From Candidatus Saccharimonadota bacterium (GTDB lineage Bacteria; Patescibacteriota; Saccharimonadia; Saccharimonadales; Saccharimonadaceae): DNA of 64,000 bases. A model generated the notes under the pieces. That model had not been told where the DNA came from, did no database searches, and saw nothing but the letters and a program-made list of their open reading frames with translations. Every line of letters begins with the position of its first letter. The first letter of the stretch is position 1. A program made the position numbers and the translations under genes. The stretch spans positions 45,241 through 109,240 of the forward strand of contig CAJPUO010000004.1 of assembly GCA_905373795.1 (NCBI GenBank), given 5' to 3'. Below are positions 27,577-36,596 of this stretch, piece by piece.

Positions 27577-29743
27577 TAAATTGTCCAAGAACAGGGTTAG
27601 AATGACTTATTGTATCTCCAGTGCCTAGTTGTCCGAAATTATTTGCGCCGACAGTCCATACTTTATTGTTTGTCGTGAAGATAACTGTCGTCTCACCTCC
27701 GCCTTGTATGCTTTTTGCCCTAGGACTTGTAGGCGTTTTACCAAATATGTTCATCTCTGTAGCATGATTTCTTTGTATATTAGTACCGTCACCAAGCTGC
27801 CCACGAGTATTGGTTCCTGCACCATATACCTTACCATTATCACCAACAACAAATAAATTATTTACTTCTAGTGATTGCGCCGTCGCCCATATGTCGATAG
27901 CCTTAACTCCAGCTGGTAAGGCAAATCGCACAGGAGATGAGTTGTGAGCTTTATTTCCATTGGAGGAATTACCAAAAACACCATTAGTATTATCGCCTAT
28001 ACTATATACCTCTCCATTAGAGTTTCTGAAACTTGCAAACAACTGATCTGATGAAGCTTGCACAACAAACCCCGGAATATCCATCTCAACAACCCTATGG
28101 CTCATAATTCTTATACGCTGGCGACCAGCCCCAGCACCGCAAGTCTCAAGTCTTAGTAAATTACCATTATAATTACTAATACACTTACCTGTACCGCTAA
28201 GCTCGATCATAAGTCCGCCGTGAGAATGACTGTCTGTATACACTGCCTTAAATCTTTGCGCTGGAGTCCCATTACAATTAATCAATCTAAGAGAAGTCTT
28301 GTCGTATCCGGTATTGTCAACGCATTTTCCATTAATTTTTATAGCACCTCCATCAACAAATTCAAGAGACTGATCGGCGGACGCATCGCAAATAGTCATA
28401 CGCAATGACGTAGAAGAAAAACCACCCATGCATCTTCTACCTATATGATAGAATCTAAACTCTACATTTTTCTGACCTGTCTCTCCGCGATTAGCAAATC
28501 CAACTGCATATACTTTACCATTATCTGCTACGACATACAGAGTGTCCCCATTAAATACTATCTGTACAGCCTTCGGCTTGCCAGGTTTTCCAAAGTCTCC
28601 AATTCTTACAGGAGTAGATATCGCATCAAAGTTTATACTTCCAAGCTGAAAATAAGTACTACCCCCCCAGCCATAAACCGCCCCTCCTTTCATTAAAACA
28701 TAAGCGCTATAGCTATCGTGAACAATTTGAGAAGTAGGAATTGTATTAGGGTCAGCCGTGTTGGGTGTAGGCAGAGCAACTCTCTTAGGCACATTCCTAT
28801 GCGTACAACTAGTCGCAACGCTATAATCTCCAGTACCCAATAACCCCTTATCACACATACCAGCAGCATATATGTTATTATCATCTCCAAGTACAAAAGC
28901 AGCGCGACCTACATTAGCAGAGACAGCTTTAACAGATGGGGGCAGTTTAAATTTTCCTGGCGTAGAAACATTGACAGGAGTTGGCCCTTGTCCTAAAGTG
29001 CCATAGCCGTTCCATCCAGCGCCCCACATACCCCCTTCTTCATCCTTCACCATAATATTCCATCCAATTGACAAGAAGTTGGCATAAGCCGCAACAGCTT
29101 TCTTAGGCATATTATATTGAACAGGGCTAGTCTGAGCCATTGATGTTGTTCCAGCCCCAAGCTGTCCATATTCATTGTGCCCGACAGTTCTAACTTTACC
29201 AACAGAGTCGATAGTCGCAAAAAATACTTTATCAGGTGCACTAGTAACACCCTCATAACCGAACGCTATCATATTTGTAATAGATTGAGCGCCAGTCCTT
29301 GTCGAAGAAGCGTTCGAATACGTTTTCCATACACCGCCAGAAGGCCGCAATACTTCAGTATACCCAACTGAATCTATTTGCTGATTTTCAGCGCCGCCAG
29401 AATTCAAAGACTGAACAACAAATCTCATCTGAATATTACCTCGTTTCATATAGTGCGTACTCTGTCCCGAAATAGTATTACCCGAGCAATTCGTCTCTGG
29501 TCTTAGAGTTTTTCCCGTCCAAGCTGCACTCATGCCATTACTACGCAAACATTCAATAGCATATCTTGCGCCGCTTTCCGCCGCCTCGCGCGCCAGTTGA
29601 TAATAATATTGTTCTTTTAAGGCGTTATTGGCAGCGGTAGATAACTGCAGCGCCATACCCAAAAGACCAAGCATAATAACCGATGACAACAAAACCGTAG
29701 GAAGAGTAAAGGCTTTTTGCTGCATGCGTTTCACTCTCGTCAT
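27542..29743 (-). CDS. Pilin-like N-terminus with RCC1 repeats and a ricin-type lectin domain
   Basis: The ~733-aa protein starts MTRVKRMQQKAFTLPTVLLSSV, a prepilin-like signal with the hydrophobic helix starting at FTL. The rest holds RCC1-type beta-propeller repeats (VWTVGANNFGQLGTGD, KVYGAGTNTRGQLGDGT, VYAVGFANRGETGQK). Between two repeats, at about residues 445-560, is a ricin B-type trefoil (CMGGFSSTSLRMTICDASADQSLEF, KCVDNTGYDKTSLRLINC, CISNYNGNLLRLETC). It would be displayed on the surface as a minor pilin or adhesin binding carbohydrate. The gene is more AT-rich and uses more AGA/ATA codons than its neighbours, consistent with acquisition or fast evolution. ATG 29743 is preferred; ATG 29767 or 29749 are possible. 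Confidence 0.85.
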   Translation of the reverse strand: MTRVKRMQQKAFTLPTVLLSSVIMLGLLGMALQLSTAANNALKEQYYYQLAREAAESGARYAIECLRSNGMSAAWTGKTLRPETNCSGNTISGQSTHYMKRGNIQMRFVVQSLNSGGAENQQIDSVGYTEVLRPSGGVWKTYSNASSTRTGAQSITNMIAFGYEGVTSAPDKVFFATIDSVGKVRTVGHNEYGQLGAGTTSMAQTSPVQYNMPKKAVAAYANFLSIGWNIMVKDEEGGMWGAGWNGYGTLGQGPTPVNVSTPGKFKLPPSVKAVSANVGRAAFVLGDDNNIYAAGMCDKGLLGTGDYSVATSCTHRNVPKRVALPTPNTADPNTIPTSQIVHDSYSAYVLMKGGAVYGWGGSTYFQLGSINFDAISTPVRIGDFGKPGKPKAVQIVFNGDTLYVVADNGKVYAVGFANRGETGQKNVEFRFYHIGRRCMGGFSSTSLRMTICDASADQSLEFVDGGAIKINGKCVDNTGYDKTSLRLINCNGTPAQRFKAVYTDSHSHGGLMIELSGTGKCISNYNGNLLRLETCGAGAGRQRIRIMSHRVVEMDIPGFVVQASSDQLFASFRNSNGEVYSIGDNTNGVFGNSSNGNKAHNSSPVRFALPAGVKAIDIWATAQSLEVNNLFVVGDNGKVYGAGTNTRGQLGDGTNIQRNHATEMNIFGKTPTSPRAKSIQGGGETTVIFTTNNKVWTVGANNFGQLGTGDTISHSNPVLGQFTNVPTRDYVTF

Positions 29744-29825
29744 AATCATGATAATTTCATTGTACATTAACCGCCAACCATAAACAATATGCTATACTTA
29801 GATAAAATATCTAAGGAGGGAATTT

Positions 29826-30167
29826 ATGAGCGACGATAAAACAACAGCGACAAACAACCAGACAGACAATCAAACAAACAGCCAGGACAACGCGGCAGTA
29901 AGCGACCAAAGCGCTAAAGTCACCGTCTACAGCACCAGCTGGTGCGCATTCTGCCACACCGAGATGGAGTGGCTGAAAAAACTCGGCATCGATTTTATCG
30001 CCAAGGACATTGAGGCTGATCCAAGCGCCAAGGAAGAATTGCTCAGTAAAAACGGCGGCAATTTCCAGGGCGTACCGGTAACCGATGTTTGCGGCGAGAT
30101 CATCCTGGGATTCGACCGGCCGAAACTACAGGATGCGCTCCGGAAAAACGGTTTGATCGCCGAATAA
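29826..30167 (+). CDS. Glutaredoxin-like protein
   Basis: The 113-aa protein has a polar, Gln/Asn-rich N-terminal extension (about 1-32) and then a compact thioredoxin fold. The redox motif CAFC is in VYSTSWCAFCHTEMEWL, the cis-proline in GVPVTDV, and the glycine pair region is replaced by CGEIILGFD. Mycoredoxin/NrdH-type proteins have this pattern. An AAGGAGG site precedes the start, seven bases upstream, and TAAAAT/AGATAAAATATC lies before that. It likely reduces disulfides or mycothiol-type adducts. Confidence 0.88.
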   Translation: MSDDKTTATNNQTDNQTNSQDNAAVSDQSAKVTVYSTSWCAFCHTEMEWLKKLGIDFIAKDIEADPSAKEELLSKNGGNFQGVPVTDVCGEIILGFDRPKLQDALRKNGLIAE

Positions 30168-30182
30168 TTTTTGAGATTTAAG

Positions 30183-30213
30183 ATGCCGCGGGGTTTTATT
30201 CTCGCGGTATTTT
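30183..30213 (+). terminator. Terminator of the glutaredoxin gene
   Basis: CCGCG and CGCGG pair around a T-rich loop, followed by TATTTT. Confidence 0.7.
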
Positions 30214-30232
30214 AATTGGCTTATCTAATCAC

Positions 30233-32164
30233 TCACGCCGCATCAATTTGCACCACCTCGCCGCCAATTGCTTGGCGGAAATAATTGTCGTGACTGACGT
30301 AGAGGATGGCGCCAGAATATTTCGCCAGCGCCGTCTCTAACTCCTCAATGCTCGGTAAGTCAAGGTGGTTGGTTGGCTCATCTAAAATCAATAGCTGCGG
30401 GTCGTTCGCCAGCATAGCAATGATCTGAAAGCGAGCTTTCTGGCCGCCCGACAGGCGCTCAAGCGGCGTCATCCGATCCGCTTCAGTGAACAGATAATCG
30501 GCTAGCAATTGGCAAATTTTGGTATCAGAAATCGGTAAGTCGCGGCTAAGATACAATTTCTCAATCGCTGCCTCCAGCGGATCCGCCAAATACCGCTCAT
30601 CAATCTCTTGCTCATACACACCCACCCGCACCTGCGGGTCGAGGAAGAGGTTGCCGGAGTAGAGGATAGGGGCAGCAGCCGCGACACCTCCTCCGCCAGA
30701 GACTGTGAAACGTTCGCGAGGAGCGGACGTTTCAGCCGAACGCTCGCGAGAAATCTCCAGTGGAGATTCGAGCGAAGAGTGTGCTCTGGCGGCGGACGGT
30801 GGAGCGGTTGCTGCGGTTCGGCTTCCAGCCGTCTCCTCCACAGCCTCCAGCGCAGGAGGTGCCGCAGTCGACGCGTTGGATGCGAGTGGCATCTCAGAAA
30901 AAATCTGGGCAACTTCATGTGGGTCCCGGATTGTTTTATGAGATGCCCGAGCAGCCACACCACCGCTTGCCAACAACATCCGAATCAGCGTCGTCTTACC
31001 AGCGCCATTACGGCCGCGCAGCTCCACCGCCTCACCCTCACGCAAATCAATATTCACGCCCTCAAACAATAGCCGCTCGCCAACCCCAACTGCCGCATCC
31101 TCAACCCGCACCAGCACATGCTGGCTACGACTGGCCGCGTCCTTCATCGATAGCCGAATATTGCGCGCCTTGAACTTGCCGTAGCGCTCAGCCGACTTAT
31201 AATCAAGCTGCCCAGCCGACTCCTTGTCGATCCAAAACGTCGGCTTATCCATCTCTGATAGTTCCGCCAGCTCGGCCCGCGCCTCATTCTCCAGCCGCTT
31301 GAACTTTTGGATAGTGCCGGGGTTTCGCGACTTTTCCTTCAGCCGCTGATAATCCAGCACCTTTTGCCGAAGGTTGGTCATCCGCTTCTCAACTTGCTCA
31401 AAATTATTCATGCCCACCGCCGTCGCCTGAGCGTTTTGCTTGAGGTAGGCGTCATAATTACCACGGTAACTGACTGATCCACCGTCTTTGAGCTCGATGA
31501 TCCGATCCACCCGGCCTAGTACATCACGGTCGTGCGTGATGATCAGCATGGCCTGGCGCGGCTGCGAACTCATCCAGTCGATGAATTGCTGCTTGGCCAC
31601 ATAATCCATGTGATTAGTCGGCTCGTCAATCAGCGCCAAATGCGCCCCCGAATGCATAATCTTCACAATCTCCACCAGCCGCTTCTGACCGCCCGACAGG
31701 GAACCAAGCGGACGGCCGCCGCACCCGCTCAGCTGAAAATTATCAAGCTCCCGCTCAATCTTCTCCTCAATCTGGTAAAACCCTTTCTGGTCAAATCGCT
31801 CCAGCGCCTGCGTATACTCCTCAATCTTACGCATATTATCGCCCATGGTCTCAGGGTATTCATCGATAATTTTCTTTAAGCTCGCATATTCTGGCAGCCC
31901 CGACAAAATGTAGCTCAATACCGTCTGATCGCCCAAGCCGTGATGCTCCTGCGCCGTACTAGCCACAGTGATGCCGCGGCGAAAAATTACCTCACCGGTA
32001 TAATCAGTGTCCGTGCCCGCCAAAACCCCAAACAGTGTCGATTTGCCGACGCCATTGCGGCCGACCACGCCGACCTTCTCGCCATCATCCACGCTAAACT
32101 TGACGTCGCGCATCAACGTCTTGTCGCCAAAACTCTTCTCGGTGATGTGGATGTCGGCTATCAT
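30233..32164 (-). CDS. ABC-F ATPase (ribosome-associated) with in-frame palindromic inserts
   Basis: This 643-aa protein has two ABC domains and no membrane segment. First domain: Walker A GRNGVGKSTL, signature LSGGQKRLVEI, Walker B LALIDEPTNHMD. The linker (about 225-310) is charged and helical, as in EttA/Uup proteins that act at the ribosomal E site. Second domain: GRNGAGKTTLI, LSGGQKARFQI, LLILDEPTNHLD. Between Walker A and signature of the second domain about 100 residues of low complexity (VAARASHKTIRDPHEV... to ...PRERFTVSGGGGV) come from elements P1 and P2 and flanks. Frame is preserved. The start is eight nt after TATAAT. Confidence 0.93.
   Translation of the reverse strand: MIADIHITEKSFGDKTLMRDVKFSVDDGEKVGVVGRNGVGKSTLFGVLAGTDTDYTGEVIFRRGITVASTAQEHHGLGDQTVLSYILSGLPEYASLKKIIDEYPETMGDNMRKIEEYTQALERFDQKGFYQIEEKIERELDNFQLSGCGGRPLGSLSGGQKRLVEIVKIMHSGAHLALIDEPTNHMDYVAKQQFIDWMSSQPRQAMLIITHDRDVLGRVDRIIELKDGGSVSYRGNYDAYLKQNAQATAVGMNNFEQVEKRMTNLRQKVLDYQRLKEKSRNPGTIQKFKRLENEARAELAELSEMDKPTFWIDKESAGQLDYKSAERYGKFKARNIRLSMKDAASRSQHVLVRVEDAAVGVGERLLFEGVNIDLREGEAVELRGRNGAGKTTLIRMLLASGGVAARASHKTIRDPHEVAQIFSEMPLASNASTAAPPALEAVEETAGSRTAATAPPSAARAHSSLESPLEISRERSAETSAPRERFTVSGGGGVAAAAPILYSGNLFLDPQVRVGVYEQEIDERYLADPLEAAIEKLYLSRDLPISDTKICQLLADYLFTEADRMTPLERLSGGQKARFQIIAMLANDPQLLILDEPTNHLDLPSIEELETALAKYSGAILYVSHDNYFRQAIGGEVVQIDAA
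30694..30793. repeat. In-frame palindromic element P2, copy 2
   Basis: Outer arms CCGCCAGAG (30694-30702) and CTCTGGCGG (30785-30793) are perfectly complementary and differ from the arms of the Dus copy. The interior 30706-30790 matches 18641-18725, including ATCTCCAGTGGAGAT. It is translated from the opposite strand compared with Dus (ESPLEISRERSAETSAPRER). Confidence 0.85.
30882..30953. repeat. In-frame palindromic element P1, copy 3
   Basis: Outer GGCATCTCA/TGAGATGCC (30888-30896/30939-30947), inner AATCTGGG/CCCGGATT (30902-30909/30925-30932). The central CTGGGCAACTTCA is shared with the methyltransferase copy on the other strand. Confidence 0.87.
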
Positions 32165-32236
32165 TCGCTTTTATTATAACAGAGGAGAATTCCAAATGCT
32201 ATTGCAATTTAGTAATAAATATAGTATAATAGAAAG

Positions 32237-32731
32237 ATGGATAAGCCGCCAGAGCATAAAAATGCAGAGATAGTTCCATTGTTCAGACAATATGAACCGA
32301 AATCTCCAGAACAATCTCCAAAACCCCCAAGCGCACGTATAGTTGAATTACCAGACGCACCCCGCAGACAAAGTAGCGATGAATATTCGGACGCCTCGTT
32401 AGAAGAACCTCAAGGCGCAGAAATTATTGAGTTTCCGAGTACACCAACCAGTCTCCGCCAGCAAGCTAGCGAACTAATTGGTAAAGTTCTCGCAGGAGAA
32501 GAAAAGGAGCACAGCAGTGATCCGCAACACGAAAAGATTGATAAAAAAGAAGCTGCCAAAACCATTGCCGAATTATTGGCTAAAGCGCACGAGAAATTAG
32601 ATGACAATCCCAGAAATAATTGCACAATAGAGTTAGGAAGATTAGTAATGGCACTAGCAGCACTTGACCCCAAGGCAACCGAAGCTTTGAACATCCCGAG
32701 CGTCCACGAGGAACTTAGAAGAAGCATTTAG
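32237..32731 (+). CDS. Hypothetical protein, 164 aa (possibly cut short by an amber codon)
   Basis: Leaderless start: TATAAT, six nt, ATG. The first ~75 residues are polar and repeat a short phrase (AEIVPLFRQYEP, ARIVELPDAP, AEIIEFPSTP). The rest is helical (KEAAKTIAELLAKAHEKLDDNP..., LGRLVMALAALDPKATEALNIP). No family is recognised. Directly behind the TAG stop the same frame stays open for another 42 codons to TAA 32860 (MARCALQYLEENKPES part), so the gene may once have been longer or the stop may be read through. Confidence 0.7.
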   Translation: MDKPPEHKNAEIVPLFRQYEPKSPEQSPKPPSARIVELPDAPRRQSSDEYSDASLEEPQGAEIIEFPSTPTSLRQQASELIGKVLAGEEKEHSSDPQHEKIDKKEAAKTIAELLAKAHEKLDDNPRNNCTIELGRLVMALAALDPKATEALNIPSVHEELRRSI

Positions 32732-32915
32732 CTTTCTAGCCATCCGGTTCTTCGAAGTTCCAGGCTCATGGCGAGATGCGCCCTACAATATTTGGAAGAA
32801 AACAAGCCGGAATCTAGCACAGAAAACAACACCGACCCGGAACCGCCTAGTATTGCCTAAAAATTACCTGAACACTACCATTGACAATTCATAAATTTAC
32901 TATTATCATCTTTGC

Positions 32916-33641
32916 ATGGAGCATAATTTAGTAAATCAACCAGCCTTTTGCCGTTCTGTCAAGAATTCAAAGGAGGTTCGCCAGTGCCTAGCGAAGGATA
33001 TTGAAAAGAAATTACCAGAGATCAGAGAAACAATCAGCGGAAGCATGTTTCACGCAACCATTAAACCGCAAGGTAGTCATCCGTTTCTTAGAAAAAAAGA
33101 CATTCCAGATCTGTTACCAGAAGAGCTAGAATCTGCCGGGCAGGAGCTGCGATTTCGAGTAACTGGTTTACACGTCTTAGGGGCAAATGCCGTAAAGCGG
33201 CTTGTCTGCTTAACCCTTGAAGATCCTGACGAAATTTTACGTAGAGAGCAGCAGGAAATAATTAAGCGAGTTCAGCATTTTTACGACCGTCACAACAAAA
33301 AGACTAATAGACCTCGGCGCGCTATACCATCCGGCGCTAGCCCCTACATCCCGATCGCTGTCGCTAATATTGGACTTCCAGAAAGTACTCTAGATGAATA
33401 CGCAGTAAAGAAATTAAAAGGCAAAGATTTGCATGTAGTGCTTGGAACACTAGCAGCACACATCGGAGGTAGAGTCTATAGGTGTCACAGATCTCCTAAG
33501 ACAACGCCAACGTCAAAAACCCACAAGCCTAATTCAGCATCAACCGAGCAGACGCCATCAGGAATTACTGTAGTCCGCTGCTTATCGCCAGACCGCCAAC
33601 CTATACCACCGGGCTTCCTGCGGACGCTCAGGCACAACTAA
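32916..33641 (+). CDS. Hypothetical protein, 241 aa
   Basis: A good promoter precedes it: TTGACA, 17 bp, TATCAT, six nt, ATG, so the mRNA is leaderless. The protein is basic and soluble. About residues 1-165 look globular (ISGSMFHATIKPQGSHPFLR, LRFRVTGLHVLGANAVKRLVCLTLEDPDEILRREQQEIIKRV), then a disordered T/S/P-rich tail. There is no recognised domain. It lies between an unknown gene and smpB without close coupling. Confidence 0.7.
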   Translation: MEHNLVNQPAFCRSVKNSKEVRQCLAKDIEKKLPEIRETISGSMFHATIKPQGSHPFLRKKDIPDLLPEELESAGQELRFRVTGLHVLGANAVKRLVCLTLEDPDEILRREQQEIIKRVQHFYDRHNKKTNRPRRAIPSGASPYIPIAVANIGLPESTLDEYAVKKLKGKDLHVVLGTLAAHIGGRVYRCHRSPKTTPTSKTHKPNSASTEQTPSGITVVRCLSPDRQPIPPGFLRTLRHN

Positions 33642-33708
33642 CACGATTTCCTAAAACCTAACCGAAAGTACAGCAGCAAGCTCTATTAAAACCTGTTATA
33701 ATCACCAT

Positions 33709-34194
33709 ATGGCTAAAAAACCTAGCGCCAAAACGAAAAAAACCAATATGCCTGCCGTCGTTAATCGCCGGGCCAGGTTTGATTATGAGCTGGGCGAGGA
33801 AATAATTGCCGGGCTGGTTTTGACAGGAATGGAAGTACGTGCCGCCAGGGAAGGCCACGTCCAATTGAAGGGTGCTTTCGTCAGTTTGAGAAATGGCGAG
33901 TTATGGCTGAACAATGCCAGTTTTTCGCTGCGGCTAAACGAGCGCGGACAAGCAAACACCCGCAGCGTCGACACTTCGGCGCGGAAATTATTAGTCAGCA
34001 AGCGGCAATTAGCACACTTTACCGAGGCAAAAAAGCAGGGCATGACCATAGTGCCGACGAAATTATTGACTGGCGGCAAATTTATCAAGATTATCATTGC
34101 CCTTGGTAAAGGCAAGAAAACCTACGACAAGCGCGAGACTATCAAACGCCGCGACCAAGACAGAGAAACCAGGCGGCTCATCGCCAACCGATAA
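33709..34194 (+). CDS. smpB: SsrA-binding protein SmpB
   Basis: SmpB (161 aa here) binds tmRNA and brings it to stalled ribosomes for trans-translation. The core motifs are present: NRRARFDYELGEEIIAGLVLTGMEVRAAREGHVQLKGAFV, the RKLLVSKRQL helix, and GKGKKTYDKRETIKRRD followed by a basic tail. A basic N-terminal extension of about 18 residues is extra. The start is six nt after TATAAT. The tmRNA gene itself was not found with certainty in this window. Confidence 0.96.
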   Translation: MAKKPSAKTKKTNMPAVVNRRARFDYELGEEIIAGLVLTGMEVRAAREGHVQLKGAFVSLRNGELWLNNASFSLRLNERGQANTRSVDTSARKLLVSKRQLAHFTEAKKQGMTIVPTKLLTGGKFIKIIIALGKGKKTYDKRETIKRRDQDRETRRLIANR

Positions 34195-34238
34195 ATTTAT
34201 CAGAAAATCCCGGCAATTTCTGAGATATTATTTCTAGC

Positions 34239-35540
34239 TTATTCCAAATTTTTCCGCGTCTCTATCAGGCTTTGATAGAGCTTTTCAAGCTTCTTTACTT
34301 GACTACGCTCAGTAAATTTACGGGCAAGTTTTTTACTTTCAGCGCTAAATTCCGCCTGTTTTTTCGGACTTTTCAGAATTGAGATTACTTTTTCAGCCAC
34401 GCTTTCTGGAGTATTTTCTGCGAAATATCCATTAATTCCATCCTTTACAACCTCGGAAACTTCCGTATCGATAATAACAATTGGCTTGCCGGCGTGCGCA
34501 GCTTCATGAAGAACCCAGCCCTGAGTGTCTTTTAATGATGGAAAAGTAAACACTTTCATCACTTCATATGCCACGCCCAAATCTTCGCGCGTCATAGCTC
34601 CAGTGAATATAATCCTATCCGCGAAATTCGTTTCAGCGGCCATTTTTTCCAAAGTTTCCCGATATTCAAAGTCGCCGACAAACAACAACTTAGACTTCGG
34701 CCTGGCTTGGGCGATAAACTTATCAAACGCTTCAATGAGGATTGGCAGATTTTTTTCCTCGCCTAAGCGCCCCACAAAACCAAATACTTCATCCTTCTCA
34801 CGCAAACCCCATTGTTTCCGAAACTCTTTTATCCGCTCCGCCTTCGGTTTCGGCAAAGCATTAACGCCGTTTGGCATTAAAGTAATCTTATAGCTGTAAT
34901 CTTCTGTTTGCCAAGATTGCAATTGGTCGCGGCTTTTACGCGACAGCGCGATAACAGCATCCGCCTTGCTATATAGAATAGTAACAACACGCTCAATAAT
35001 ATCTTTATTCCATTTTGTTACGCCGTTGCGCGGACGATATAGCTTGGCAACCTCTAACAAATCTTGGCCATTCAACTTAACAGATAGTGGAAAAATAATT
35101 CCCGCCAAAGCCAAAGCTCCCGGTAAAACCGCTGGATAATGATCAACAAATTCATACAAGTCGGTACAATGTTGAACAACAAGCGGAATATTATTTTTAT
35201 TCGCCGCCTTTACGCCCAATAGTCCAATTTGCGACGGGGTAAAAATATGCACAACATCCAGATTCATATTAGCAATTTGACACTGCACCACCGGAGGGAA
35301 GAACACCGATGTATCATAATCATCAAAAAATGCACCCTTAATTGAGCGAAAACGAATAATCCGGCTGTTATCGTCTTCATGAAGAAGCTCAGCCTGCTTA
35401 GACGGGCTAATAGACTTCGCAGGACAAAAAACATAGACCTCATGCCCTAAAGCCTCCAGCTCGCGCTTTAGAGACTCGACCACATAAACGATACCATTGA
35501 TAGACGGCCTATAGCTATCCGTAAAAAGTCCTATCCTCAT
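34239..35540 (-). CDS. GT4-family glycosyltransferase
   Basis: This 433-aa GT-B enzyme has the N-terminal acceptor domain with GLFTDSYRPSINGIVYVVESLKRELEALGHEVYVF. The C-terminal donor domain has FVGRLGEEKNLPILIEAF and the E-x7-E-like region FPSLKDTQGWVLHEAAHAGKPIV. This resembles PimB/MgdA-type mannosyl- or glucosyltransferases that build glycolipids. It has its own leaderless promoter (TATAAT, six nt, ATG) although two genes on the same strand stand just upstream with gaps of 16-17 bp. Sugar and acceptor are unknown. Confidence 0.92.
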   Translation of the reverse strand: MRIGLFTDSYRPSINGIVYVVESLKRELEALGHEVYVFCPAKSISPSKQAELLHEDDNSRIIRFRSIKGAFFDDYDTSVFFPPVVQCQIANMNLDVVHIFTPSQIGLLGVKAANKNNIPLVVQHCTDLYEFVDHYPAVLPGALALAGIIFPLSVKLNGQDLLEVAKLYRPRNGVTKWNKDIIERVVTILYSKADAVIALSRKSRDQLQSWQTEDYSYKITLMPNGVNALPKPKAERIKEFRKQWGLREKDEVFGFVGRLGEEKNLPILIEAFDKFIAQARPKSKLLFVGDFEYRETLEKMAAETNFADRIIFTGAMTREDLGVAYEVMKVFTFPSLKDTQGWVLHEAAHAGKPIVIIDTEVSEVVKDGINGYFAENTPESVAEKVISILKSPKKQAEFSAESKKLARKFTERSQVKKLEKLYQSLIETRKNLE

Positions 35541-35556
35541 AGTCTCATTATACCAT

Positions 35557-36579
35557 TTATATCAAAGATCGATAAAACTCGACCAACCGCTCAGCACCAG
35601 CACTGCTGTCAAATCTCTTCGCAATCCGTTTAGCTCCGCGCTGCGCCTCACTATACGCCTGTTTATCTCGGTGCAGCATATCAATTAAACTTAAGAACTC
35701 ATCGTCCGTTTTTGCCATAATAGCGTCGCCCTTAAATGTGTCATCATATTGAGGAATGTCGCGCAGAACAATTGGCAATTCAGCACCGGCAGCTTCTAAG
35801 ACGCACATAGGATGGTTTTCTTGCACAGATGGTAATACAAATATATCCGCCGCAACATAATAATCACGAACATCATCCAGAGGAATTACACCGGTTATCG
35901 TGAGATTATCTGGAGCATTCTTCATCATTCTTTGCATAGCGCCATAATCGGCTCCCAAATTCTTAAACGGAATTCCTCCCACCCAAAAGAATTTTACATC
36001 CGGCATTTGCTTGGCGGCTTTTATTAACACGTCAAGCCGTTTACGCGGCTGCACTTGACCATTGCCCATTACCACGAAATCGCCATCTTTCAAGCCCAGC
36101 TTTTTTCGTGCTGTTTTCTTTTCCGCAGCAGTATGTTTATACCTCGACATGTCAATTGTATTGTAAAACACCTTAGTTTTAGGAACATTCATGTCATTTA
36201 TAAGTTCCTCGGCGACCATGCCAGAACAGGCCAAAACCAAATCTGCCTTCCTGTAAAAGAACTTCAACCACATTTTACCTAAAGGCTTCCAATACTTTGC
36301 TCCCTTAATCGAGCCGACGAAACTATCTGGCACAATATGAGCTGAGACTACTTTCTTGCCGCCTTTCTTTATCAAGCGTCGAAAAGAATATAGCCCCATG
36401 GTTTGGATATGAATTATATCAGCAGGACGATCGGTGTTTACCTCAATATCAATATCTTTTCTTTTTCGCAGCGCGTCCGTAATCTCCTTATATGCTGTAT
36501 GCACGCCATGGCCCTGAACAGTAAACTCGCTTTCAGAAATCATGTTAACAGTTAATTTCTTGTCATTCCTCTTACTCAT
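35557..36579 (-). CDS. GT4-family glycosyltransferase
   Basis: The 340-aa GT-B enzyme starts with VQGHGVHTAYKEITDALRKRKDIDIEVNT and holds a C-terminal donor domain with GNGQVQPRKRLDVLIKAA, FFWVGGIPF, and FVLPSVQENHPMCVLEAAGAELPIVLRDI. It lacks the long linker of its neighbour. It is preceded by TATACT six nt before ATG. The three-gene minus-strand stretch 34239-37400 probably makes or modifies a surface glycolipid or polysaccharide, a role usual in episymbiotic Saccharibacteria; this is inference. Confidence 0.9.
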   Translation of the reverse strand: MSKRNDKKLTVNMISESEFTVQGHGVHTAYKEITDALRKRKDIDIEVNTDRPADIIHIQTMGLYSFRRLIKKGGKKVVSAHIVPDSFVGSIKGAKYWKPLGKMWLKFFYRKADLVLACSGMVAEELINDMNVPKTKVFYNTIDMSRYKHTAAEKKTARKKLGLKDGDFVVMGNGQVQPRKRLDVLIKAAKQMPDVKFFWVGGIPFKNLGADYGAMQRMMKNAPDNLTITGVIPLDDVRDYYVAADIFVLPSVQENHPMCVLEAAGAELPIVLRDIPQYDDTFKGDAIMAKTDDEFLSLIDMLHRDKQAYSEAQRGAKRIAKRFDSSAGAERLVEFYRSLI

Positions 36580-36596
36580 AGCTACAGTATAGCAAA

